This document shows, piece by piece, positions 32,001-39,299 of a DNA stretch of 64,000 nucleotides. The notes beneath the pieces were generated by a model. It worked only from the letters and a program-made list of their open reading frames with translations. It did not search any database and was not told the DNA's origin. The stretch's first letter is position 1; every line of letters starts with the position of its first letter. Source of the stretch: Plectrocnemia conspersa. Lineage: Eukaryota > Arthropoda > Insecta > Trichoptera > Polycentropodidae. Position numbers and translations under genes: made by a program. The stretch spans positions 496,001 to 560,000 of the forward strand of contig VTFK01000266.1 in assembly GCA_009617715.1 (NCBI GenBank), written 5' to 3'.

Positions 32001-34683
32001 TTTGTACGACTTGATCTTCAAGATTGCTCTTCTTTACGGCGGGATCTTCCTTCTTTGTCGAGGCACCGACGGTGGCGAAGTAGGCAATTACCTTCTTCGT
32101 GTTCTCAGTCTTACCAGCACCAGACTCTCCGCTGTTGATTTAGAAGCATTTTCGTTAGATTTTGCAACAGAATTTGAGCGTTTCTTAGGCAAAAGATTTT
32201 GTATCTTACGTAATCAACATAGACTGGTTCTCGTGGTTAGTCAACATATTGACGTAGGCTCCGTCAGAGATGGCGAAAATGTGGGGAGGTACTTCAGAAC
32301 GCCTCTTGCCTCTGTACAACTTAGCGCAACGGTTGGTGTACACGGGGAACCTCTTGTAGGGGTTGATGGCAACGCAGAAAAGGCCGGAATAGGTCTAAAT
32401 CGTAAAACGAATACAAAAATTATATATTGTCAAGATTGCATTTTTTAGGGATTTGATACGAGCAGAGTGCAGAAATTTCTTCACTCAGATTCAAACATAC
32501 ATATATTCCATTCTATCTTGATTTTTGACTATTTCAATAAAACAGTCAAGAATATATGTTTGCACGAATTTAATACAATTTAAGGCAACAATCACAGGTG
32601 TTTTTTTAATATTAAATTTTTTTAGATGATTGAGAATATATTTTATTAAAAATATTGCACTCGTGTGATTGATTCCTCATGCATAAAATACAGAAAGTAA
32701 AAAACAAAAAGAAGAGTAAAACACATTTTTTAAGCAAGCATATCTGATTTTTAATAAATCACAAATGCTTGCCTTAAAAAATATATGATAAAATAAATAC
32801 TACATAATAAAAATATATATTATACACATCATATCAGTTTTATTAAGAGATTATTTTTTAATGGTTTAAATCTCTTTTTAAAACTAAGAATCAACGTGTT
32901 TTTACTATATTTTTATATATGTATTGTGAAACACATGAACAAAACAAATTCGGCAGTCTGTGCCAATTTGTCATCACAATAAGAAAATGAGCGTGATTTT
33001 TTACTAAATAAGCTACATAAGACATAGAAATAGTAATAAACATATTTAAAAAAAAAAACACTGATCGGGGGTATTGTAATATACTTTTCCCGCTAGGACA
33101 ACCTGAAAAAATCTGAAAAAAATACACCATTCGATCCATCACTTGTTCTCATAAATATCGCTATAATTATGTACTTAATTATAACAATGAGAACTCGTGA
33201 TTTTAACAACAAAAAATGAAAACAAATCGATCGGTATATGAATTAAAAAAAAACACAAAAACAGCGAAGACAGCGCCTGTCGTCTGGCGATGTTCATGTT
33301 CAAGTCCTGGAGACCTTTCATGGCCGCGTTAATAGCGTGGTTAAAAGCAGCGAAGCGTTTTCTCGGAACAGTTCAGGTTTAATTAGTTGGTTGATTGACG
33401 TTTTAGTGACGTTATTGAGTTATGCTGATTCTAAATTTGCACTATAGATCTATCGGAACATAGTCCGATAGATCCGATAGATAGATTCAAATATGGATGA
33501 TTTTTTTTATGGATTTTGGATAGGAAGATGGAGGTGTTTGCAGCCAAGTGCCAAATCTCAAGCTTCCGAAGCGCTGCGGCCCTTAGCGCCAGACTTACGT
33601 AGATCAGCTTATGGTAGTAACGTTGTTTCAAGTTGTGCAAGACGGAAGCGTCGTTCAGGTAGGTCAAGTTGGACATGTCCTCGCATTTTTCGTACTTGGG
33701 GGGGTTGACTTGGGCGACCAGTTCTTTTTTGAAATCCTTGCTCTAGATCGGAAGAAACACGATTGTTTTAGTTAGGCCTGAATCGGAATCCAACTTACAT
33801 AGATTAGTTTGGAGTAGTAACGCTGCTTCAGATTGTAGAGCACGGCCGCTTCGTTAAGATATGTCATGTCGGCCATATCTTCGATCTTCTCGAATTTCGG
33901 AGGGTTGACCTGACCCAATAGCTCCTTCTTGATGTTCTTTTCCTGCTCACACACAGCATAGATACCGTTTATACCAGATAAAACAATTCCGCAATCAATC
34001 ATTCTTCTATAAAATATTTGAGCCATACAAGACTACTACACTAAAATAATTAAATAAAATTCATGTAGTTAATAATATCAAATTAAAAACATACACATTT
34101 TTTTATTAAATAAACTATTTAAAAAAAAATTAAATTTATATAAATATATATTTATTCTAAGAGCTATATTTGATTATATCATATATACTGCAGAATCTAA
34201 TTAGATTTTAATTGATCAAACGATTTTCATCCATGAATTATAATTATATAATAGTCACTAATTCAAGATATTTTAGACACGATAATTAAAACCATTTTTT
34301 TTTATTTAAGGTATAATTAATTGATCTATACTATTGATTTCCCCTTATAACGTACCCCAATAGATGCATACTTCCCCTTTCAGAGCAATAGGTCTTTTTT
34401 TTTTAATAAGTGTCTATTCTCACAATTTTGAAGCTCTGCGTTATTGAGTCTGTGTGTGTTTTTGTCTCATATTTACCTCGCCACCAGGAAGAGATACAGT
34501 CACCAAGTCACCCTTGGTGGCCTTGATCTCACCCTGGAGGTATCCCTCCTTCTCGTCAGGAACCCAGCAAGCCTTTTTGCCATCGTAAGGCTTGCTCTGG
34601 TCGATTCTCTTCTGTTCGAGCGACACAAACAGGTAGGGGGTTGGATCGGGGTCTTCCCCTTCCTGTTTCACTACTTTCGGCAT
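14737..34683 (-). CDS. Mhc: Muscle myosin heavy chain, complete gene with mutually exclusive exons
   Basis: This gene encodes the two-headed motor of all muscles in an insect. Translation starts at 34683 ([20 protein letters not shown]) and ends at 14737 (FDLNPEMDF). Following frame and splice sites gives about 1967 aa, near Drosophila MHC. In order: SH3-like start; P-loop GESGAGKT; switch I NDNSSRF; exon 7 region; relay; loop 2; SH1/SH2 helix ([18 protein letters not shown]); converter; two light-chain IQ motifs (ending near [16 protein letters not shown]); then about 1100 residues of heptad-repeat rod and a short tailpiece. Alternative clusters: exon 3 (2), 7 (4), 9 (4), loop 2 (2), 11 (3), 15 (2), C-terminus (2). 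Every alternative within a cluster keeps the same phase, so all joins stay in frame. Individual exons are listed below. Confidence 0.97.
15100..15141 (-). CDS. Mhc: Mhc alternative C-terminal exon (Drosophila exon 18 equivalent)
   Basis: A 42-nt exon between a strong pyrimidine-rich acceptor (ttctgtttttctattatgtag) and donor gtaagttt at 15099. Joined to the rod exon in phase 0 it adds PKRGVLTME and stops (TAA at 15112-15114). This shortens the tailpiece from 27 to 9 residues. In Drosophila a comparable skipped or included penultimate exon separates muscle isoforms. Inclusion here is inferred from splice sites only. Confidence 0.75.
15224..16129 (-). CDS. Mhc: Mhc rod exon, C-terminal light meromyosin
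   Basis: 302 codons, phase 0 to 0, acceptor ttattatag, donor gtaagg. It begins [18 protein letters not shown] and ends [14 protein letters not shown]. Continuous heptads with skip-residue organisation as in other insect MHCs. Reading on without splicing would add VRVTYLD and stop. Confidence 0.96.
16200..17129 (-). CDS. Mhc: Mhc rod exon, central light meromyosin
   Basis: 310 codons from [19 protein letters not shown] to EIALDHANK, phase 0 to 0. Heptad coiled coil, nearly identical in my recall to the Drosophila rod. Confidence 0.97.
17197..17442 (-). CDS. Mhc: Mhc rod exon after the hinge
   Basis: 82 codons, [19 protein letters not shown] to [10 protein letters not shown]. It is the common acceptor partner for both hinge exons. 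Donor AGG/gtatgt. Confidence 0.95.
17845..17923 (-). CDS. Mhc: Mhc alternative hinge exon 15, promoter-distal copy
   Basis: 79 nt (1 + 26 codons) giving [20 protein letters not shown] followed by DHLSNEK. Same phases as the other copy (18159-18237). Exons 15a/15b encode part of the S2 hinge and are mutually exclusive in Drosophila. Confidence 0.95.
18159..18237 (-). CDS. Mhc: Mhc alternative hinge exon 15, promoter-proximal copy
   Basis: 79 nt giving [20 protein letters not shown] followed by DQLAREK. Pairs as a mutually exclusive alternative with 17845-17923. Confidence 0.95.
18313..19199 (-). CDS. Mhc: Mhc rod exon, subfragment 2
   Basis: 887 nt (295 codons + 2 nt). Starts [19 protein letters not shown] and ends [10 protein letters not shown] plus AA of the split Lys codon. 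Acceptor ttcgcgcag, donor gtgagt. Strong heptad pattern. Confidence 0.97.
19765..19974 (-). CDS. Mhc: Mhc first rod exon
   Basis: 70 codons, [19 protein letters not shown] to [10 protein letters not shown], phase 0. The acceptor gaatctttccag has only a short pyrimidine stretch, because the bases before it are also coding in the rod-protein transcript (see MRP). Confidence 0.95.
20038..20350 (-). promoter_or_regulatory. Putative MRP promoter and 5'UTR inside the Mhc intron
   Basis: A GC-rich island in an otherwise very AT-rich intron, directly upstream of the MRP start codon. It contains an initiator-like TTTTCAGTGC (minus strand, about 20261-20270) with an AT-rich CTTTTTAATAG about 35-45 bp upstream (20299-20309). 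No ATG lies between the proposed initiator and 20037 in the MRP frame after the stops. Exact start site not determined. Confidence 0.5.
20560..22440. repeat. Decayed tandem repeat filling the Mhc/MRP intron
   Basis: A block like agaaataagtaccggccatatt recurs at about 20566, 20693, 20819, 20972, 21090, 21341, 21470, 21800, 22105 and 22410, often 120-155 bp apart. A longer unit with ctataaataaaa, tacgggaaaatacagcatccct and gatgacgcact recurs at about 21692, 22008 and 22286. This is an old minisatellite of about 130 bp, with higher-order units near 280-315 bp at the right side. No coding potential. Confidence 0.75.
22540..22666 (-). CDS. Mhc: Mhc exon, regulatory light chain IQ motif
   Basis: 127 nt. 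Completes R, then [33 protein letters not shown] and VSRIEDEIA. It covers IQ2 and the head-rod junction. Donor gtgagt. A 2.6-kb intron follows. Confidence 0.96.
22740..22876 (-). CDS. Mhc: Mhc exon after the converter, essential light chain IQ
   Basis: 137 nt, [20 protein letters not shown] then [20 protein letters not shown]. It follows any of the three converter exons. The acceptor (gaatgtatggcaacag) has a poor pyrimidine tract, which may help regulated use. Confidence 0.95.
23077..23194 (-). CDS. Mhc: Mhc alternative converter exon 11, third copy
   Basis: 118 nt, [20 protein letters not shown] to ESFRMGKTK, phase matched to the other two. Acceptor acgcag, donor gtagaa (canonical GT). It is the most diverged of the three. 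Confidence 0.9.
23719..23836 (-). CDS. Mhc: Mhc alternative converter exon 11, second copy (GC donor)
   Basis: 118 nt, [20 protein letters not shown] to [11 protein letters not shown]. Ends CACACCAAG followed by gcatgt. A GC donor is required, because the next GT would break the frame into VFFRAG. Confidence 0.93.
24197..24314 (-). CDS. Mhc: Mhc alternative converter exon 11, first copy (GC donor)
   Basis: 118 nt, [20 protein letters not shown] to [11 protein letters not shown]. Donor is ACAAAG/gcaagg, a good GC-AG consensus. Same phases as the other converter exons. Confidence 0.93.
24429..24546 (-). CDS. Mhc: Mhc exon with SH1/SH2 helices
   Basis: 118 nt, [20 protein letters not shown] then [18 protein letters not shown]. 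The two reactive cysteines of the family are present (TCNG and RICRK). Confidence 0.96.
24620..24707 (-). CDS. Mhc: Mhc exon after loop 2, actin-binding region
   Basis: 88 nt, [20 protein letters not shown] then IIPNELKQP. Common acceptor for both loop-2 exons. Confidence 0.96.
25423..25475 (-). CDS. Mhc: Mhc alternative loop-2 exon, promoter-distal copy
   Basis: 53 nt (2 nt + 17 codons), phase 1 to 0. Encodes the Lys/Gly-rich actin-binding loop 2 as [18 protein letters not shown]. Acceptor ctgtacag, donor gttcgt. This form matches the single Drosophila sequence. Confidence 0.92.
25816..25874 (-). CDS. Mhc: Mhc alternative loop-2 exon, promoter-proximal copy
   Basis: 59 nt (2 nt + 19 codons), same phases as 25423-25475. 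Encodes [19 protein letters not shown]. Acceptor aacctag, donor gtaaat. It shares the FxTVSSxYK end but has a two-residue longer and less Gly-rich loop. Including both exons would also stay in frame only as 1-to-0 then 1-to-0, which is not compatible, so they must be exclusive. Confidence 0.9.
26143..26299 (-). CDS. Mhc: Mhc exon before loop 2
   Basis: 157 nt, [20 protein letters not shown] to GGAPDAGGK plus G. The donor gtgcga is weak, which suits a regulated choice between the two loop-2 exons. Confidence 0.94.
26370..26549 (-). CDS. Mhc: Mhc exon after the relay cluster
   Basis: 60 codons, [20 protein letters not shown] to FAIGHYAGN. Common acceptor for all four relay exons. Confidence 0.96.
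26926..27096 (-). CDS. Mhc: Mhc alternative relay exon 9, fourth copy (divergent)
   Basis: 57 codons, [20 protein letters not shown] then [16 protein letters not shown], then [21 protein letters not shown]. Acceptor gtgccag, donor gtatag. Same length and phase as the other three copies but changed at about 12 positions. Confidence 0.93.
27358..27528 (-). CDS. Mhc: Mhc alternative relay exon 9, third copy
   Basis: 57 codons, [20 protein letters not shown], then [20 protein letters not shown] and TCIDLIEK. Acceptor ttcctgcag, donor gtagtt. Confidence 0.95.
27948..28118 (-). CDS. Mhc: Mhc alternative relay exon 9, second copy
   Basis: 57 codons; differs from the first copy in the relay loop ([20 protein letters not shown]). 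Donor gtaaat. Confidence 0.95.
28538..28708 (-). CDS. Mhc: Mhc alternative relay exon 9, first copy
   Basis: 57 codons with relay loop [20 protein letters not shown]. Acceptor acatttttag, donor gtacag. Confidence 0.95.
29051..29320 (-). CDS. Mhc: Mhc exon before the relay cluster
   Basis: 90 codons, [20 protein letters not shown] to [12 protein letters not shown] (switch II region, DIAGFE). Donor gtaagt. Confidence 0.96.
29396..29533 (-). CDS. Mhc: Mhc exon after the exon-7 cluster
   Basis: 46 codons, [20 protein letters not shown] to [10 protein letters not shown]. Followed by an unusually short 75-nt intron (29321-29395), whose last codon in this frame is TAG. Confidence 0.95.
29534..29979. 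other. Intron after exon-7 cluster, with hairpin and orphan donor
   Basis: AAAGATTCG (29640-29648) and CGAATCTTT (29661-29669) form a perfect hairpin with a 12-nt loop. On the minus strand it is followed at once by GAGCG/gtaagttt, a perfect donor that belongs to no exon in frame. A GC-richer stretch (29826-29955) is also unexplained. Confidence 0.45.
29980..30083 (-). CDS. Mhc: Mhc alternative exon 7, fourth copy
   Basis: 104 nt, [20 protein letters not shown] then [14 protein letters not shown]. It forms the rim of the nucleotide pocket. Donor gtaagt. Confidence 0.94.
30470..30573 (-). CDS. Mhc: Mhc alternative exon 7, third copy (divergent)
   Basis: 104 nt, [20 protein letters not shown] then [14 protein letters not shown]. 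Same phases and strong sites (tttcgcag, gtaagt), but it lacks the NIYDY/NIHDY motif of the other copies. Confidence 0.92.
30760..30863 (-). CDS. Mhc: Mhc alternative exon 7, second copy
   Basis: 104 nt, [20 protein letters not shown] then [14 protein letters not shown]. Acceptor tttccatag, donor gtaagt. Confidence 0.94.
31194..31297 (-). CDS. Mhc: Mhc alternative exon 7, first copy
   Basis: 104 nt, [20 protein letters not shown] then [14 protein letters not shown]. Acceptor atattatag, donor gtaagt. Confidence 0.94.
31635..31733 (-). CDS. Mhc: Mhc exon before the exon-7 cluster
   Basis: 99 nt, [20 protein letters not shown] then [13 protein letters not shown] plus one base. Two overlapping donors (gtacgt, then gtatcg); only the first keeps the frame of the exon-7 copies. 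Confidence 0.95.
31799..31862 (-). CDS. Mhc: Mhc exon after switch I
   Basis: 64 nt, [20 protein letters not shown] then T. Donor gtaagt. Confidence 0.95.
31936..32131 (-). CDS. Mhc: Mhc exon with P-loop and switch I
   Basis: 196 nt. GESGAGKT (ATP phosphate-binding loop) right after the junction, loop 1 around [10 protein letters not shown], and NDNSSRF (switch I) at the end. Confidence 0.97.
32210..32394 (-). CDS. Mhc: Mhc exon 4
   Basis: 185 nt, [20 protein letters not shown] to [10 protein letters not shown]. Acceptor acgatttag, donor gtaaga. Confidence 0.97.
32395..33598. other. Mhc intron 3 with an unexplained GC-rich island
   Basis: Mostly AT-rich, but 33265-33375 is GC-rich and open in both directions: [20 protein letters not shown] on minus, [20 protein letters not shown] on plus. 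It does not resemble exon 3 and no good acceptor precedes the minus frame. Confidence 0.4.
33599..33742 (-). CDS. Mhc: Mhc alternative exon 3, second copy
   Basis: 48 codons, [20 protein letters not shown] to [12 protein letters not shown]. Mutually exclusive partner of 33799-33942. Confidence 0.96.
33799..33942 (-). CDS. Mhc: Mhc alternative exon 3, first copy
   Basis: 48 codons, [20 protein letters not shown] to [12 protein letters not shown]. Same phase as the second copy. Donor gtaagt. Confidence 0.96.
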
Positions 34684-34742
34684 GTTGACTGAGTGGACGA
34701 AAGTGCTGGGCTATCGAGACACGAGACAGCCCTGGTGCCTTC
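34477..34742 (-). CDS. Mhc: Mhc exon 2 with start codon
   Basis: A 59-nt 5'UTR part after acceptor aaatcaacag, then ATG at 34683 and 69 codons to VSLPGGE. Start context is TCAACATGCCG. Confidence 0.95.
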
Positions 34743-34774
34743 CTGTTGATTTCAGATTGATATTAAATTCAGAT

Positions 34775-34784
34775 TTATAAATAA
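34775..34784. promoter_or_regulatory. MEF2 consensus site in Mhc intron 1
   Basis: TTATAAATAA fits YTAWWWWTAR exactly, 32 bp inside intron 1 from exon 2. MEF2 drives Mhc in Drosophila; binding here is inferred. In AT-rich DNA such matches also arise by chance. Confidence 0.4.
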
Positions 34785-35226
34785 TAGATGTATATAAAAG
34801 ATGTTAGTTAGAGTTCGTTATCGTTATCGTACGATAAGAGGTCGTCACTGTCCGGACGCCTAGCGCGCACTACAATAGAGTCCGATTCGACTCTAGCTCG
34901 AGAACTATTTGCGTCCCAGAAACCCGACCAGAGTCGGGAAGCTTGCCAAAAAGTCGCGCAGATCGGAAACCCTATACGCTAACCGGATTCCGAACACCCC
35001 AACGTCGGGCAAAGGCGTTACTCAACAAATCCGCAAATAACAATGAAAATGCGTTAACAACCCCTCCCCACCCCTACCCCGCGTGACGCGCGATCGTGTG
35101 ACGCGGGGCTAAGAACGTACGAACGTACGCCGCGCCCCGGTTTATTTCCAGTGCGGTTATTTCGGTCGGCTCCGTTGCTTGACCATAACGGACGATGAAG
35201 TCCGGAAGGAGTTATGCAACCGCGTG

Positions 35227-35252
35227 TATATATATATATATATTTATATATA
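35227..35252. repeat. (TA)n microsatellite in Mhc intron 1
   Basis: An imperfect TA run interrupted by one TTT. Confidence 0.85.
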
Positions 35253-35541
35253 ATATAACATATATATGTGAGATATAATATGTAGATAATGTTAGATGCA
35301 CACTCTTGAGTCTTTCGTTTGTCACAAATGATAGATCGATGATGATCGAATAGCACCATGAATGTATGAATCACTATTATCACGTCCAAATGTCCGACGT
35401 CACAGATTATTGATTTTTTATTATATTATATTGTTGCACACTGATTGATGTATTAATCGATTGGTTGTACACACACGCGGCGGAGGTATTTGTTTTTTTG
35501 TTTAAATAATTGTTAGTCGAGCGTCGTGACAGCTTACTTAC

Positions 35542-35557
35542 GTTCGAAAGCCGTTCT
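35542..35557 (-). other. Mhc exon 1 (non-coding), inferred
   Basis: A strong donor (CGAAC/gtaagtaag) lies at 35541. An initiator-like TCAG with its A at 35557 lies 34 bp after the first T of the TATA box, predicting a very short leader exon of about 16 nt. Intron 1 would be 798 bp. RNA evidence is needed to fix the start. Confidence 0.5.
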
Positions 35558-35580
35558 GATCGGCGCGGCGCCATGGCGTC

Positions 35581-35591
35581 CTTTTTATATA
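35581..35591 (-). promoter_or_regulatory. Mhc TATA box
   Basis: TATATAAAAAG on the minus strand, just upstream of the predicted leader exon, in a GC-rich island. Confidence 0.7.
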
Positions 35592-35668
35592 CTCGGGAAC
35601 GTGATCCCGCAGTGAGGAGGGGCTGTTAGTAGCCAATGGCCGAGCCGGACGCTGTACCACGACGGCTC

Positions 35669-35678
35669 CCTTTTTAGG
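35669..35678. promoter_or_regulatory. CArG-box-like site upstream of Mhc
   Basis: CCTTTTTAGG fits CC(A/T)6GG exactly, about 110 bp upstream of the predicted start. CArG boxes bind MADS factors (SRF) in muscle promoters. Function is inferred. Confidence 0.4.
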
Positions 35679-35679
35679 C

Positions 35680-36740
35680 GGAGATCGCTCGTACGACGCG
35701 ACACCCGAGAGCCGAGACGCGGGCGTCGGGCGGCCCCCATGGGCGATGGTGCGCCACCGCTGGGAAACTCCATCATTTCCGCGAGATGGATACTCGTGCT
35801 CGACACTTTTTCATACTTCAAGATATTGAGTACACCTGACCCACGACCTTCGCGCTCATGGTCCTAGTCATTCATTAAGATGGTCATTTTTTTAGAACAT
35901 CGTTTCATGAATGATGTCGGACGTAAAGATATACGTATGGCTCGACGTATATTTTTTCTCACCTGGCATCATACAAGGTGTACTATAAACATTTTCCGAC
36001 ATCTAAACTTCCAGAACATGTCGCACGAGTCATTGCCATTTTTACCGAAATTCATATTGTAGGTTTATTGCCAATAATCAACTGCAAAGATTAACTTAAA
36101 TGCGAAGCGTTGATTAACTGTGTGATGTGAACTTAGCTGGACTAAATCAGCAGCTCGTAACATGTTTTAAACATATATACCCACTTATATCTAAAATATT
36201 GATTGATAATAAAGTTGACCCAACTTTTTAAAAAATCTAAGATTTTTTCGGATTTTTTTTGTTAATCGCACAGTTTATATTTCAATAATTGAATATGCGA
36301 CAAGAATAAAGTTGTAAGTCTGAATTGAGATTTTTATTGAATAACGATATATGAGTGATTCTGTAATTTCAACCAATTTCTTCAAAAAATATTAAAACTA
36401 GAGCTGGCAAAATATCTACCGGCAAATGAAAAATTATTCAATATAAAAAAAAATAACGTTTTGAATTTATAATTCCTTGTTTTCTAAAAAAAAAAGACAT
36501 TTTAAAATATTTTTTGTCATTTTTTTAGAAGACCACTATTATATTTAATTTAAAATTATGTATTAGTAGATAAATTTTCGACAAACGTAATAAATGATCC
36601 ATAGGTACTTGCTGTCATACATTGGAACAACGTTACAACATCATAACTTACGTTATTCCACAATTGACAAAATCCAATATCGTGTTATATAGATACTAGT
36701 TAAGTATGAAAAAACTTTCAGATTAATAAATTGTGAATTA
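35680..36740. other. Mhc upstream region, no gene
   Basis: GC-rich to about 35780, then AT-rich. Short ORFs only. It would contain distal Mhc control elements, but none can be named from sequence. Confidence 0.4.
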
Positions 36741-37791
36741 CAGGCGGCCCTCGACTTTCGCACAATTCGCTATTTCGCACATTCTGAAAAAAAACATTTT
36801 TTTTATTATAAACATGAGTGAAAAACGGAAAAACTTCAGAGTTGATACGAACAAAAACAAATCAAGGACTCATAAACTTCACACAATTCGAGACAAAGAT
36901 AGAAATTATTAGACGTTCTGATAGCGGTGAATCTTTTGCTTCAATCGGACGTTCGTATGATACAAACAGGTCTACGATATGTTCAAATTTGCAAAATAAA
37001 AATATAATTAAGGAATACCTTCAAAATTGTGAAAATTAAAGATATATTTCCACAATCTTTAAAGATATGTTTCCAAAAAAAGACATGAATGAAATGGAAA
37101 AATCTTTGTCATCATGGATCGATGACCAACATCAAAAAGATGTCACTCTGAGTGTTTCAATTATTCAAGCAAAAGCTCTTAGTTTGCACAAAGATTGGAA
37201 GGATAGATTAAAAAAAGATTTTAGCACGGTTTTTCAAACAAGTAACGGTTGATTTTACAATTTTAAAATGAGGTATTCTTTTCATAATATTAAATTTACT
37301 GGAGAATCGGCTGATGCGGATAAAGATGCTGCAAAAGAATTTATTTCCTAATTATCCAAAATTATTGAAGACGAAGAATATTTCTCTAGCCAAATATTTC
37401 ATGTAGATGAGACAGGTTTATTTTGGAAAACTCTTTAACAATGAAAAATATGAATGAAGCCTTCACGCATCTTTACAAATTTTTAAATATTATGGAAGAT
37501 TGTGATCCCAATGGAGAACGCATATCTCAAGTGCGGAGGGCGATCAATAAAGACATAGCATGTTATAAAATACTATATGAAGAAAAGAAAAAGAATAGTG
37601 AAAAACAGTTAACTTTTGATTTCAAAGGAAACACCCGCAAACGCCTTTTAAAACATCTTATATTTACTTAACAAATAAATATTTTAAAATACATAAAATT
37701 TCAAATTTTTTTACTTCCCTCTACTTTCGTACATTCAACATTCGCACACATTTTCAGGAACCAATTATATGCGAAAGTTGAGGGCCGCCTG
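36741..37791 (+). mobile_element. Tigger/pogo element with intact ends, internally deleted
   Basis: The inverted repeats are CAGGCGGCCCTCGACTTTCGCA and, on the right, CAGGCGGCCCTCAACTTTCGCA in reverse complement (one mismatch in 22). They are flanked by TA on both sides, the Tc1/mariner-pogo target. Length 1051 bp. It carries pieces of a pogo transposase but not the full catalytic core. It lies about 1.2 kb upstream of the Mhc start. Confidence 0.92.
36815..37671 (+). pseudogene. Pogo/Tigger transposase remnant
   Basis: Readable pieces in order: KIEIIRRSDSGESFASIGRS and STICSNLQNK (psq-type HTH, about 36882-37000); MEKSLSSWIDDQHQKDVTL and SIIQAKALSLHKDW (CENP-B HTH, 37090-37200); MRYSFHNIKFTGESADADKD and IFHVDETGLFWK (first catalytic Asp region, 37270-37430); then a jump to a C-terminal part (MKNMNEAFTHLYKFL..., 37438-37671). 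Frameshifts and the missing middle make it non-functional. Confidence 0.85.
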
Positions 37792-37924
37792 TATAGTATT
37801 TTAAAAATCCAAAAATGAATGTGTGTAAATTAATTTTTCACCTCCTGTACCGTTGACTATTTAAGTATTTAAGACTTACATCTTCACTTATTGTTGCATA
37901 TTCAATTATTAAAAATATTATTAA

Positions 37925-38081
37925 TTAAATGACCGCTTCTGGACCTTTTTCAGCAGTCGATCCTTTCGATGACTTTTTCGTACATCTCGGTTTAACTTGG
38001 CGGATGTTGGTTTTTATGTGCTTAAACTTTTCAGGTTTAGCGACAAATTCCCGGGGACCGTTCTTCTTGAGGGGCACAACT
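37925..38081 (-). CDS. Possible terminal coding exon of an unidentified gene
   Basis: On the minus strand, acceptor ttttttctag at 38082 opens 1 nt + 51 codons: VVPLKKNGPREFVAKPEKFK, HIKTNIRQVKPRCTKKSSKG, then STAEKGPEAVI and TAA. It is GC-richer than its surroundings, codon use is gene-like, and the product is very basic. I do not recognise the family, found no upstream exon within this window, and no canonical poly(A) signal follows. It could instead be a retained fragment of a transposon or processed gene. Confidence 0.35.
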
Positions 38082-38290
38082 CTAGAAAAAATAAAATCCG
38101 CTTTTATTTTGTTTCGAAAATTTTTTTTTTTTTATTATTTATATTACCGACAAACGGCATTCATTATATTTGCCAAAAGTCACTCGTATATTTGCTGTAT
38201 ATTTACATTCTCGTAAATACATCCATGATCCATAAGTGTGCAAAATAATAAATCAATCACTGATGAGTAATTCGCACAGCATTCTATAAG

Positions 38291-38342
38291 TAGGCCTGCC
38301 GATAGGGGAGAGGGAGAGGTGACAAATTCCCGGGACCCGACT
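38291..38342 (+). repeat. Dispersed repeat fragment, copy 1
   Basis: GGCCTGCCGATAGGGGAG, then a purine-rich run, then GACAAATTCCCGGGACCC. A second, inverted copy is at 53385-53433. Resembles a DNA-transposon terminus. Confidence 0.6.
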
Positions 38343-38939
38343 CACAAAAAAATCATAGCAAATATATTTATAAAAAAAAAGTAAAACCGACCTCAAATAA
38401 TGAATCTAAAATTTTACGGAAAAATGTAATGTCCACTTCTGCCTTCCATTTTATTATCATTTGTGAATCTTGATCCATTGTTCTTTTCCGGACAACAGCT
38501 AATGTTCTCCATCTGTATAGATAATGACAGTTACATGATGGATTTCCAATAGGTTCATCGTTGGGTAGCTACCGATCAATTTGTTTGTTTTAAAACAGTT
38601 CCGCGGTCATCACTTACACCGCGCTCTGACAAAAATTTGTCAATTTGTCAATTCAAAAATATACCTTTGCGAAAATGTGCCAATGGTGGCACAGAGATCT
38701 CAAATATGCTACTGTTGCAGTTCCGCGGAATTGCAAATAATAGATCAGTGGTTATGCAGTATCACCGACGATATGTTCGTATTTTAATTAACGAAAAATA
38801 ATAAAAATAAATTAAATTAAATTATACTAAACTAATAATGCCTTTTGTTTGTTATTATAAACAACAGTTGAATTTATAGTTGCTAGGAGATCTGTTATCC
38901 GATTTTTGTTTTATCCGAAAATTCAAAGCTCGGGATCGT

Positions 38940-39130
38940 GAGTGAGAAAATGTTGTTCCATATTAGTATGAAATTGCAAGCCCTCGTGAATCAAAGCAGC
39001 TGTAAGTTGATTCATTTTGCCTGTATTTATATAACTCATAACTTCAATTAGTTAATCATCATCTAAAGGTTTTTCAACCAATAATTCATCGAAATCTGCA
39101 CTTTGCATGGCCGCCGAGAGCGAACCCGGA
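38940..39130 (-). pseudogene. Possible transposase C-terminal remnant
   Basis: The minus frame reads MQSADFDELLVEKPLDDD, a stop, then LIEVMSYINTGKMNQLTAAL and HTNMEQHFL. The acidic LLxEKPLDDDxLIE style is like the end of pogo/Tigger-type transposases. Weak and broken. Confidence 0.3.
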
Positions 39131-39299
39131 CCCTGGAAAAACAATGATTCCGAGCCTCACGACAAAAATGGTATGTTGTATATTTTTTAACATCGTAATA
39201 TAATTTTTGATAAAATAATAATGGGTACGAATTGCCCCATTTTCTGTGTTTAAATTAAGACTTTTTGTCAGCCCTCTTATATTATAACTGCATAGTTAT

